Origin: an uncultured Hungatella sp.
GTDB lineage: Bacteria > Bacillota > Clostridia > Lachnospirales > Lachnospiraceae
Length of the DNA: 36,583 nucleotides
NCBI GenBank assembly: GCA_910579515.1
Contig: CAJTUV010000034.1
Coordinates: 1 to 36,583 of the forward strand
Direction: 5' to 3'
A model generated the notes under the pieces. It saw only the letters and a list, made by a program, of their open reading frames with translations. It was not told where the DNA came from and made no database searches. A program made the position numbers and the translations under genes. Below are positions 31,206-36,519 of this stretch, in pieces. The number at the start of each line of letters is the position of its first letter. Position 1 is the first letter of the stretch.

Positions 31206-31453
31206 CCATGTGCTCCCCTTTTTATAAATTCCACGTTATAGCCGCTCATTTCTGCTATTTTCATAACGTCACAGAATCTCATGGATGGGAGCCTGCCATT
31301 GTTGCGGTTATTCCGCAGCGATTCCGCTTTTATCCCATTTTCTCCCACCAGCTTTCCCACTTCCTCATCTGTCCATTTTTTTCTGACTTTAAGTTCACTG
31401 ATAAGTGCGGCTATGTTCTCATGTGCTTTCTGATATGAAGTCTTCTTTCCCAT
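31202..31453 (-). CDS. Small DNA-binding-like early protein (83 aa)
   Basis: The 83-aa protein has an XRE/HTH-like middle part: ALISELKVRKKWTDEEVGKL, then VGENGIKAESLRNNRNNGRL and SMRFCDVMKIAEMSGYNVEF. This suggests a small helix-turn-helix regulator. ATG 31453 has GGAGGTGAAGATAG upstream. It lies right after the antirepressor gene and could control early transcription. Family is not recognised with certainty. Confidence 0.65.
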   Translation of the reverse strand: MGKKTSYQKAHENIAALISELKVRKKWTDEEVGKLVGENGIKAESLRNNRNNGRLPSMRFCDVMKIAEMSGYNVEFIKRGAHG

Positions 31454-31471
31454 CTATCTTCACCTCCTGCC

Positions 31472-32221
31472 TTACTGTTCCATCACGGGAAAAATACTCT
31501 TCTGCTTCAGAAAATCATACAGGAATAATCTTCCCTTCTGCGTCCAGTAAGCATGTTCCTTTGAATGCTGTGTTCCTGTCGTATCCGCATAATTATGGGT
31601 TTTCGCTTTCAGATAGCCTTGTCCCTGATATTTGGCATACAAAACCCAGATATCTCCTTGTTTGAACTGTACGCCCATGTCATGAAGCATTGCATTAAAC
31701 TTCTTTGCTGACATTCCGTAGTCCTTCGCAATGGTAGTTGTAGCAATGAGGTCTTTACATTGAAGAATCATGTCATAATAGGAAGCCTTTGGTTGAAGCT
31801 CTTCAATTACCTTCTGCTGCTCCACAACTTGTCCGCCAAGGAACTTACAGCGTTCCTTTAGGCTGTCAACCACCTTATCGGCCATATGCAAGGCTCTTGC
31901 GAAAACCTGTTCCGGAGAATTCCAGGCTTTTTCTAATTCCAGAAAATATTCTCTGTACTGTTTGCCTTTATCTGTCCTCTGAATCATGCAGATTTGTTTT
32001 GCCATGTCTACAGTAATTTCGTAATCAATAGATGGTCTTCCTCCCTTATCAGAGGTTTTACTCATTTTTGAGTAAAAGTCTTTCCCCTCTAAAAATCCAT
32101 ATTCTGCCATTCTGGGAAACCAGTCATTAAAACGTGTACTGATTTCTAATCCCTCATGCAAATCTCTGGCCGATACTGTTGGCTGTTCTGTGCCATAATT
32201 AACTTTGATTAAATCTCCCAA
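31472..32221 (-). CDS. Antirepressor with AntA and KilAC domains
   Basis: The 249-aa protein has an N-terminal AntA/AntB domain (residues about 14-100, SARDLHEGLEISTRFNDWFP and FLEGKDFYSKM) and a C-terminal KilAC/ANT domain (about 130-245, YYDMILQCKDLIATTTIAKD, SAKKFNAMLHDMGVQFKQGD and a final RLFLYDFLKQKSIFP). Such proteins inactivate phage repressors or control phage genes. The start appears to be TTG at 32221, 7 nt after AGGAGG. Its expression from the early strand would help the switch to lytic growth. Confidence 0.9.
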   Translation of the reverse strand: MGDLIKVNYGTEQPTVSARDLHEGLEISTRFNDWFPRMAEYGFLEGKDFYSKMSKTSDKGGRPSIDYEITVDMAKQICMIQRTDKGKQYREYFLELEKAWNSPEQVFARALHMADKVVDSLKERCKFLGGQVVEQQKVIEELQPKASYYDMILQCKDLIATTTIAKDYGMSAKKFNAMLHDMGVQFKQGDIWVLYAKYQGQGYLKAKTHNYADTTGTQHSKEHAYWTQKGRLFLYDFLKQKSIFPVMEQ

Positions 32222-32366
32222 ATAGTTACCTCCTGATTTTATATTCTGTTTTCATAGTTCTGCGCTTACATCCTTCCCAGCTTTTATCTAGTACTTACTC
32301 CTTCCATGTGCTATACTGTCCATACAGGCCACGCCAGGCCGAGTACGTAAGAAAGGAGAACAAACT

Positions 32367-32633
32367 ATGAGTCCTGCTGCATTAGAGTTACTGAGTAAAG
32401 CATACGAATACTATTTAAAAAGCTATGACTGCCATTTCTCTTATCTATGTAAAAATGGTAATGATTTGTATTATTCTATAAATGGCGCCCAGCAGTTAGA
32501 TAGGGATGGATATATAGATAATGTATCTGACAATGTTTATTCTTATCAAATCAGTATCTCCCCTCCAGAGCCCATTACGTTTGACCTAACTGATAAGGGA
32601 ATCCATTATATGCGTTCTCAGCGGAAACTTTAA
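32367..32633 (+). CDS. Unknown protein on the opposite strand inside the early region
   Basis: The 88-aa protein starts at ATG 32367 with AGAAAGGAGAACAAACT upstream. It has a mixed helical/strand sequence (EYYLKSYDCHFSYLCKNGND, EPITFDLTDKGIHYMRSQRK). It resembles small Firmicutes phage proteins without known function. It is the only plus-strand gene between the repressor and the tail end, and its 3' end overlaps a minus-strand gene by 48 nt. It may be expressed in the lysogen when the early operon is off. Confidence 0.7.
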   Translation: MSPAALELLSKAYEYYLKSYDCHFSYLCKNGNDLYYSINGAQQLDRDGYIDNVSDNVYSYQISISPPEPITFDLTDKGIHYMRSQRKL

Positions 32634-32810
32634 AACAATACGTGTCCCAGGTTCGATTGTGTCAAAAACACATTCCAAAAGGTAGGGTGCCAAATCCCTG
32701 CCTTTTATGCTTCTTAAGTCCTCCAGCAACGCATCACACATGATTTCCTTTTGCTTCATAATGGGCAAGCTCTGGTCAATGGAACTTGCTAGTTCTACAA
32801 AATCCCTCAC
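32586..32810 (-). CDS. Small early protein (74 aa), unknown function
   Basis: The chosen GTG at 32810 lies 10 nt after AGGAGG; a GTG at 32834 in the same frame is too close to that site. The protein (DFVELASSIDQSLPIMKQKE, then ALLEDLRSIKGRDLAPYLLE) is mainly helical. It follows the 52-aa gene and is probably the second gene transcribed from the lytic promoter. Its 3' end overlaps the plus-strand gene by 48 nt. No family is recognised. Confidence 0.6.
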   Translation of the reverse strand: MRDFVELASSIDQSLPIMKQKEIMCDALLEDLRSIKGRDLAPYLLECVFDTIEPGTRIVLKFPLRTHIMDSLIS

Positions 32811-32817
32811 TTCTCCC

Positions 32818-32976
32818 TCACCTCCTCTCTTCACTATCCCCTATCTCACCTTCTCCATGCCGATTTTGCTCTTCAATAATTTCCGCCATTCCGAGCAATC
32901 GCCCCCGTTGGAAGTCTGACAGTTTAGGGATAGCTTTAAAAATAGTTTCTAAAGCTTCCTTTCCTTTTTCTGACAT
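32818..32976 (-). CDS. First gene of the lytic operon (52 aa)
   Basis: A 52-codon frame starts at ATG 32976 with AAAAGGAGGAATTTC upstream, about 30 nt after the predicted start of the lytic transcript, and stops with TGA at 32818-32820. It begins MSEKGKEALETIFKAIPKLS and continues with FQRGRLLGMAEIIEEQNR, a helical pattern typical of small proteins beside phage repressors. It may be a Cro-like or repressor-interacting factor, but no helix-turn-helix can be recognised with certainty. Confidence 0.65.
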   Translation of the reverse strand: MSEKGKEALETIFKAIPKLSDFQRGRLLGMAEIIEEQNRHGEGEIGDSEERR

Positions 32977-33013
32977 GAAATTCCTCCTTTTTATTTTTGT
33001 TGCTTACGAGCCT

Positions 33014-33042
33014 ATTTTATATCACATACGAACTTTTGTCAA
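33014..33042 (-). promoter_or_regulatory. Lytic (early) promoter
   Basis: On the minus strand TTGACA (33042-33037), a 17-bp spacer and TAAAAT (33019-33014) form a strong promoter pointing to the 52-aa gene. The 13-mer operator-like site at 33029-33041 covers its -35 and spacer, so repressor binding there would block it. Confidence 0.8.
33029..33041. promoter_or_regulatory. Operator-like site A
   Basis: CGAACTTTTGTCA matches the shared 13-mer YRAACNTTTGTTC at 11 of 13 positions. It overlaps the lytic promoter. A right half-site TTTGTTC follows at 33049-33055. Confidence 0.6.
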
Positions 33043-33066
33043 TAGCTTTTTGTTCGTTTGCAACTT

Positions 33067-33099
33067 TTTGTTGACTATGCAACAAATATGCGTTATAAT
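33067..33099 (+). promoter_or_regulatory. Repressor promoter with 7-bp inverted repeat over the -35
   Basis: TTGACT (33071-33076), a 17-bp spacer and TATAAT (33094-33099) form a near-consensus plus-strand promoter 25 nt upstream of the repressor gene. TTTGTTG (33067-33073) and CAACAAA (33080-33086) are perfect arms around the -35, fitting an autoregulatory operator. Confidence 0.8.
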
Positions 33100-33123
33100 C
33101 ATTTTTAGAAAGGTGGTGATAAA

Positions 33124-33492
33124 TTGAAAGACCGAATCAAAAAACTAAGAAAGGAATTAGGTCTGACTCAGCAAGAATTTGCTGATAAATTAGGTGTAGC
33201 TAGAAACAATATTGCTGGATACGAAGCAGGGAATCGCAATCCCAGCGACGCTGCAATTTCCCTAATATGCACCAAATGCAACGTTAACGAAAGCTGGCTC
33301 CGAACTGGAGAAGGAAATATATTCCCTCCTATTGACCGTCAAACTGAAATTGCAAGGTTGACCAAGCAATTACTAAATGAGGATGAAGATTCTTTCAAAA
33401 ATCGCCTCATTTCAGTTTTAGCAAATCTATCAGAAGACCAATGGTCACTATTAGCAGAAATTGCTGAAAAGCTTACAAAAGAAAAGGACTAA
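33124..33492 (+). CDS. XRE-family phage repressor (CI-like)
   Basis: The 122-aa protein has an N-terminal helix-turn-helix (residues about 4-60: IKKLRKELGLTQQEFADKLG, VARNNIAGYEAGNRNPSDAA) and a C-terminal helical part (about 70-120) for dimerisation. It lacks a peptidase domain, so it is not cleaved like lambda CI; inactivation would depend on another factor such as the antirepressor. The start is TTG at 33124 after AGAAAGGTGGTGA. It is divergent from the lytic operon and should keep it off in the lysogen. Confidence 0.9.
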   Translation: MKDRIKKLRKELGLTQQEFADKLGVARNNIAGYEAGNRNPSDAAISLICTKCNVNESWLRTGEGNIFPPIDRQTEIARLTKQLLNEDEDSFKNRLISVLANLSEDQWSLLAEIAEKLTKEKD

Positions 33493-33509
33493 GGCTTTAA
33501 CCTCAGTCC
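33482..33509 (-). terminator. Terminator of the 32-aa gene
   Basis: On the minus strand GGACTGAGG (33509-33501) pairs with CCTTAGTCC (33494-33486) around a 6-nt loop, followed by TTTTCTTTT. It overlaps the TGA of the 32-aa gene and the end of the repressor gene on the other strand, so the short transcript would end there. Confidence 0.75.
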
Positions 33510-33601
33510 AAAAACGTCTTGATTAGTTTATAGAGATACATAAGATAGTTTTCATTCTCTATTCTATCAAGCAATTCAATAATAAGTCTTTTGTAATCCA
33601 T
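33503..33601 (-). CDS. Small protein (32 aa) convergent with the repressor
   Basis: ATG 33601 is 8 nt after GGGAG, and the frame ends with TGA at 33503. The peptide (MDYKRLIIELLDRIENENYL, then MYLYKLIKTFLD) is one amphipathic helical pair, a type often encoded beside phage repressors. It has its own consensus promoter and its own terminator. It may bind the repressor or another regulator, but this is inference. Complete signals at both ends support that it is expressed. Confidence 0.65.
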   Translation of the reverse strand: MDYKRLIIELLDRIENENYLMYLYKLIKTFLD

Positions 33602-33618
33602 ATACTCATCTCCCAATA

Positions 33619-33631
33619 CGAACGTTTGTTC
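33619..33631. promoter_or_regulatory. Operator-like site B
   Basis: CGAACGTTTGTTC is a near-palindrome (GAAC, four bases, GTTC). It lies just downstream of the start point of the 32-aa gene's promoter and is the best match to the motif shared with sites A and C. Confidence 0.65.
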
Positions 33632-33645
33632 TATTTGTTATTTAT

Positions 33646-33674
33646 ATAGTATCAAACATTTGTTCTTCTGTCAA
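33646..33674 (-). promoter_or_regulatory. Promoter of the 32-aa gene
   Basis: On the minus strand TTGACA (33674-33669), a 17-bp spacer and TACTAT (33651-33646) form a good promoter. Operator-like site C fills its spacer and site B lies at the beginning of the transcript, so the phage repressor probably controls this gene. Confidence 0.75.
33653..33665. promoter_or_regulatory. Operator-like site C
   Basis: CAAACATTTGTTC shares the motif with sites A and B and lies entirely in the spacer of the promoter of the 32-aa gene. Confidence 0.6.
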
Positions 33675-33678
33675 TATT

Positions 33679-33756
33679 ATGAGCGACGGTGAATTATGGA
33701 AATACTGTAAGTTGAGTATGAAAAATAAAAGACGTGCAAAGGAAAAGATAATATGA
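33679..33756 (+). CDS. Possible 25-aa leader peptide before the SAP-domain gene
   Basis: ATG 33679 opens a 25-codon frame whose TGA overlaps the start of the SAP-domain gene in ATGA. The peptide begins MSDGELWKYCKLSMKNKRRA and is very basic. No good ribosome binding site is seen, so only the coupling geometry supports it. If real it could tune translation of the membrane protein. Confidence 0.25.
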   Translation: MSDGELWKYCKLSMKNKRRAKEKII

Positions 33757-34967
33757 ATATTATTAGGAATATTTTTCTTATTGTTTGGACATTATTTTGG
33801 TTTTCTGATATTTATGAGCATATTTCGCAATATACTATTTACCAGTGGATAATAATCTTGCTTGTTATGCCCGTTCCATATATAATTGCATGGCTGACAT
33901 CAGAAAAACGAGACTTTTCTTGGCTTTTTAATAAAAAAAATCAAAAAAATACTAAACTACCAGCTTCAGAAGAGGATAATCCTCCTATAGATGATGATTC
34001 TAAAGAAAATAGGCTTCCGCCCAATACTGATTTTATAAAAACTATATTTTTAAGTCAGTTTGAAAAGCACCCATATAAAGAAGATGATTCTTTTCCTGAG
34101 TACTTTTACTATGAGTATGGAATTATTAATATATCACGGTTTTTTAATGAACTCAAAAATGAAGGATTAATTTGCCCATCCCCTCCCGAAGATATATTAG
34201 GTATGATGAAAGTAGTCGATTTAAAAGACATTCTAACTGAACATAATCTAAAGAAAACAGGAAATAAACCTGTTTTAATTGAACGAATACTTTCTAATCT
34301 GGATATATCAAAAATCCCTTTGGCTAATGAACCATACTATTCTTTATCTTATAAAGGGAAAAAATTTGTAACGGATCATTATGATTACATAAAGTTAAAG
34401 CAAAATCCCGAATGGGGCATAAGCTTTTGGCAGTATCAAAATGAAAAAGAAAAAAGCAGCGGAACTGTTAGTTTTAACGATATTATTCTATCACTTTTAA
34501 ATGTCAATATTTTGAAGCTTAAAAAAACAAGCTCTGAAATAGGGCAATTTGAATATTTTAAGTTACAAGATTTATATATCAGTGCGTATGAATTACTATT
34601 GGAAAAAGAAGAATATGAACTTGCTTTGAAGGCACTTTTAAAATGTGTTCTACTGGCTCTTAGTGGATGTAAAAATAACTGGCTTATTGGTTATAAAAGG
34701 GGATTACAATTAAAAAATGATGAGGTAATGAAAAATTACGCCCCAGTAGAAATTGACAGCTATATCGCCTCCTCTATATGTAAATTGCAGGAATATTATA
34801 GCGAGGATATATCTAAAAAATCGTATCAAGAGTTTATTGGGCCATTTAATCTTTGTACTTATGAAATGTTCTGTGAAGTTATGGAATTAATTTTTAATTC
34901 GTCGATCTTAGACTTATCTAAATACAATTTGATTATAAAAAAATTATTTATAAAAAAACTAAAATAA
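33753..34967 (+). CDS. Membrane-anchored protein with SAP domain; accessory (lysogenic conversion) candidate
   Basis: The 404-aa protein has two N-terminal membrane spans (about residues 4-20, NIIRNIFLIVWTLFWF, and 30-48, IYQWIIILLVMPVPYIIAW), an acidic linker, and a SAP DNA-binding motif at about 153-183 (KVVDLKDILTEHNLKKTGNK, then LIERIL). The rest (about 200-404) is helical and unassigned. The gene is clearly more AT-rich than the phage structural genes and lies between repressor and integrase, a common site for prophage-expressed extras, including defence or superinfection exclusion genes. No enzyme motif is visible. AAAGGAAAAG is a moderate ribosome binding site. Confidence 0.75.
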   Translation: MNIIRNIFLIVWTLFWFSDIYEHISQYTIYQWIIILLVMPVPYIIAWLTSEKRDFSWLFNKKNQKNTKLPASEEDNPPIDDDSKENRLPPNTDFIKTIFLSQFEKHPYKEDDSFPEYFYYEYGIINISRFFNELKNEGLICPSPPEDILGMMKVVDLKDILTEHNLKKTGNKPVLIERILSNLDISKIPLANEPYYSLSYKGKKFVTDHYDYIKLKQNPEWGISFWQYQNEKEKSSGTVSFNDIILSLLNVNILKLKKTSSEIGQFEYFKLQDLYISAYELLLEKEEYELALKALLKCVLLALSGCKNNWLIGYKRGLQLKNDEVMKNYAPVEIDSYIASSICKLQEYYSEDISKKSYQEFIGPFNLCTYEMFCEVMELIFNSSILDLSKYNLIIKKLFIKKLK

Positions 34968-34992
34968 AAATGTAAAAACCGCCCCTGCACCA
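34968..34992. repeat. 25-bp direct repeat, copy 1
   Basis: The segment TGTAAAAACCGCCCCTGC (34971-34988) with three bases before it and CNCCA-type end after it recurs at 35186-35210 with a single mismatch. Here the left half of the terminator stem is missing, so copy 1 looks like a partial copy of the terminator at copy 2. It starts directly after the SAP gene stop. Confidence 0.85.
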
Positions 34993-35049
34993 TAGCGAAT
35001 TTTATGTATATCAAATGCTGGATTTTAAAAAGGGGAATTCTACAACACT

Positions 35050-35152
35050 AAAAAAGAAGTTGAACCTTTCCTCCCAGGTGAGCTTCACAGCATTTTACAC
35101 CCTGCCACGTATTCGCAACATTCAACTTCTTATAAACATTATATTTTATTTC
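35050..35152 (-). ncRNA. Candidate structured small RNA of about 100 nt
   Basis: A transcript from the promoter at 35159-35187 would start near 35152. Its 5' part reaches AAGAAGTTGAA (35131-35121), which pairs perfectly with TTCAACTTCTT (35064-35054), followed by further T residues to 35050, so the closing stem also acts as a terminator. Inside, CAGGGTG pairs with CACCTG (one bulge), topped by GCT-GTGA-AGC with a GNRA-type tetraloop. No convincing reading frame is present. I do not recognise an RNA family. Confidence 0.6.
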
Positions 35153-35158
35153 AATCTT

Positions 35159-35187
35159 ATTATACATAATCTTTTAAGTTTTGTCAA
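35159..35187 (-). promoter_or_regulatory. Perfect consensus promoter for the small RNA
   Basis: The minus strand has TTGACA (35187-35182), 17 bp, then TATAAT (35164-35159), an exact match to the housekeeping sigma consensus. It points away from the integrase towards the hairpin RNA. Confidence 0.85.
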
Positions 35188-35210
35188 ATGTAAAAACCGC
35201 CCCTGCGCCA
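35186..35210. repeat. 25-bp direct repeat, copy 2
   Basis: This copy differs at one position from the one at 34968-34992. It is part of a complete terminator on the minus strand, and its left end overlaps the -35 of the small RNA promoter. Confidence 0.85.
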
Positions 35211-35220
35211 ACAGGAACGG
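35192..35220 (-). terminator. Intrinsic terminator insulating the small RNA
   Basis: On the minus strand CCGTTCCTG (35220-35212) pairs with CAGGGGCGG (35205-35197), with two G-T pairs and a 6-nt loop, followed by TTTTT (35196-35192). It would stop antisense transcription coming from the integrase or host side just before the small RNA promoter. Confidence 0.7.
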
Positions 35221-35253
35221 CATTACATAAATTGTATCTTGGACATTATGTCA

Positions 35254-35293
35254 GAGATGATACAACCATATCCCAAAGATATTGTATCATCTC
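35254..35293. promoter_or_regulatory. Perfect 12-bp inverted repeat upstream of the integrase
   Basis: GAGATGATACAA (35254-35265) and TTGTATCATCTC (35282-35293) are perfect arms separated by 16 bp. A further partial copy, TTGTATCTT, is at 35232. The site lies about 70-110 nt before the integrase start and may be an operator or a recombinase/excisionase binding site. No clear promoter can be placed for the integrase. Confidence 0.6.
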
Positions 35294-35361
35294 CGGCACC
35301 AACTGTCAAAGGTATGGTGTATTTTTTATGCTCAAATTTCAGGAAAAAGGAGAATGATACT

Positions 35362-36393
35362 ATGGCAAAGAAGAAAAAGAATCAGCTACCCTCAGGAAAC
35401 ATCCGTATCCAGGTCTACGATTATACCGACGTGGATGGTAAAAAACATTATAAATCCTTTACCGCTCCAACAAGACAGGAAGCCAAATTTCTGGCCGCAC
35501 AATGGAAGGCAGGAAAAGCCAGTAAGAAACCCAGCCGCATTACCGTTTATGAGGCCGTAAGCCGCTACATAGAAGCCAAGGAAGGCGTTCTGTCCCCCAG
35601 CACCATAAGAAGCTATATAGGTATGCAGGAATACCGTATGAGAGATATCGGAAGGATCTATCTGGATGAAATAAACAGCACAGATATACAGATATGGATA
35701 AGCAGCCTCTCAAAGAATGGCCTGTCTGCTAAGACGGTACGAAACCACTACGGGCTTCTGGCGGCGGCCCTCGATATGTTTGCTCCTGATCTGGTCATCA
35801 AAGTCACTCTTCCTGAAAAAGAGCGCCCAGAATTATACTGTCCATCTGATGAAGATGTAAAGCAGCTTCTTAAGGTTGTTGAAGGCACTGAGCTGGAAAT
35901 TGCCGTCCTGCTGGCAGCGTTCGGTCCTATGAGGCGCGGCGAGATTTGTGCCCTGGAAGCCTCAGATATTAAAGGAAACAAAGTATCTGTAACAAAAAGC
36001 ATGGTTCTGGGCCCTGGCCAGATATACTACATTAAGCAGCCAAAGACCTATGGATCCTACCGGACTATCGAATACCCTGACTTTGTTATCAAAAAAATAA
36101 AGGGAAGGACCGGAAGGATTATCGAAAAAAATCCTAACGCCCTTACCCATGCTTTTGAAAAAGCTGTAAAAAATGCAGGAGTTCCCCATTTCCGCTTCCA
36201 CGATTTGAGGCACTATGCTGCCTCTATCATGCACGCGATTGGAGTTCCTGACCAATATATCCTTCAGAGAGGCGGCTGGTCCAGTGACAACGTAATGAAG
36301 ACCGTTTATAGAAACGCCATTGATATTGAAACAGTACGCCAAACTAAAAAAATCAACGAACATTTTCAGAAAATCACTTCTGAAATCGTGTGA
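35362..36393 (+). CDS. int: Phage integrase (tyrosine recombinase)
   Basis: The 343-aa protein is the phage integrase. It has a short basic N-terminal arm-binding region (KKKKNQLPSGNIRIQVYDYT), a core-binding domain at about 60-145 and a catalytic domain from 160. Catalytic residues are R191/R192 (GPMRRGEICAL), K228 (QPKTYGSYR), H280 and R283 (RFHDLRHY), W306 in place of the second histidine (GGWSSD) and Y316 (KTVYRNA). The start ATG 35362 has AAAAAGGAG upstream; in-frame codons before it are unlikely to be used. It lies beside tRNA-Gly, its probable target. Confidence 0.95.
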   Translation: MAKKKKNQLPSGNIRIQVYDYTDVDGKKHYKSFTAPTRQEAKFLAAQWKAGKASKKPSRITVYEAVSRYIEAKEGVLSPSTIRSYIGMQEYRMRDIGRIYLDEINSTDIQIWISSLSKNGLSAKTVRNHYGLLAAALDMFAPDLVIKVTLPEKERPELYCPSDEDVKQLLKVVEGTELEIAVLLAAFGPMRRGEICALEASDIKGNKVSVTKSMVLGPGQIYYIKQPKTYGSYRTIEYPDFVIKKIKGRTGRIIEKNPNALTHAFEKAVKNAGVPHFRFHDLRHYAASIMHAIGVPDQYILQRGGWSSDNVMKTVYRNAIDIETVRQTKKINEHFQKITSEIV

Positions 36394-36407
36394 TATTTCG
36401 TGTGATA
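36386..36407. repeat. Direct repeat TCGTGTGATA, possible integrase arm sites
   Basis: TCGTGTGATA occurs at 36386-36395 and 36398-36407, 12 bp apart, overlapping the integrase stop. Paired short direct repeats between an integrase gene and the attachment site are typical arm-type binding sites. Confidence 0.5.
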
Positions 36408-36421
36408 CTTGACACCCTACA

Positions 36422-36462
36422 AATGTTATATCTATCACTTTGATTATTATGTTTATAACATT
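36422..36462. repeat. 9-bp inverted repeat between the integrase and the tRNA
   Basis: AATGTTATA (36422-36430) and TATAACATT (36454-36462) are perfect arms separated by 23 bp. The place between integrase and attachment site suggests a site for integrase or excisionase, or a bending region. Confidence 0.45.
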
Positions 36463-36487
36463 AAAAGGCTCTTAAAACCATTGATTT

Positions 36488-36518
36488 TACAGGATTCTTT
36501 CAAGAAACCCTGTATTTT
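36488..36518 (+). terminator. Probable terminator after the integrase
   Basis: TACAGG (36488-36493) pairs with CCTGTA (36509-36514) around a smaller TTCT/AGAA stem, followed by TTTT. It would stop integrase transcription before it enters the tRNA gene from the 3' side. Confidence 0.5.
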
Positions 36519-36519
36519 C

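Noticed and set aside
32222..32366. Plus-strand promoter for the 88-aa gene
   Set aside because: TATACT is present at 32312-32317, but no acceptable -35 lies 17 bp upstream, so I do not list it as a feature.
35050..35152. The hairpin RNA as SRP RNA, 6S RNA or a known riboswitch
   Set aside because: The conserved loop motifs of these families are not present, and no gene on the same strand follows directly for a riboswitch to control.
35015..35230. A 71-codon plus-strand frame between the SAP gene and the integrase
   Set aside because: It lies over the small RNA, its promoter and the terminator on the other strand, and lacks a ribosome binding site.
35239..35361. A 41-codon upstream extension of the integrase
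   Set aside because: ATG 35362 has a clear AAAAAGGAG, and the extension covers the inverted repeat and does not resemble integrase N-termini.
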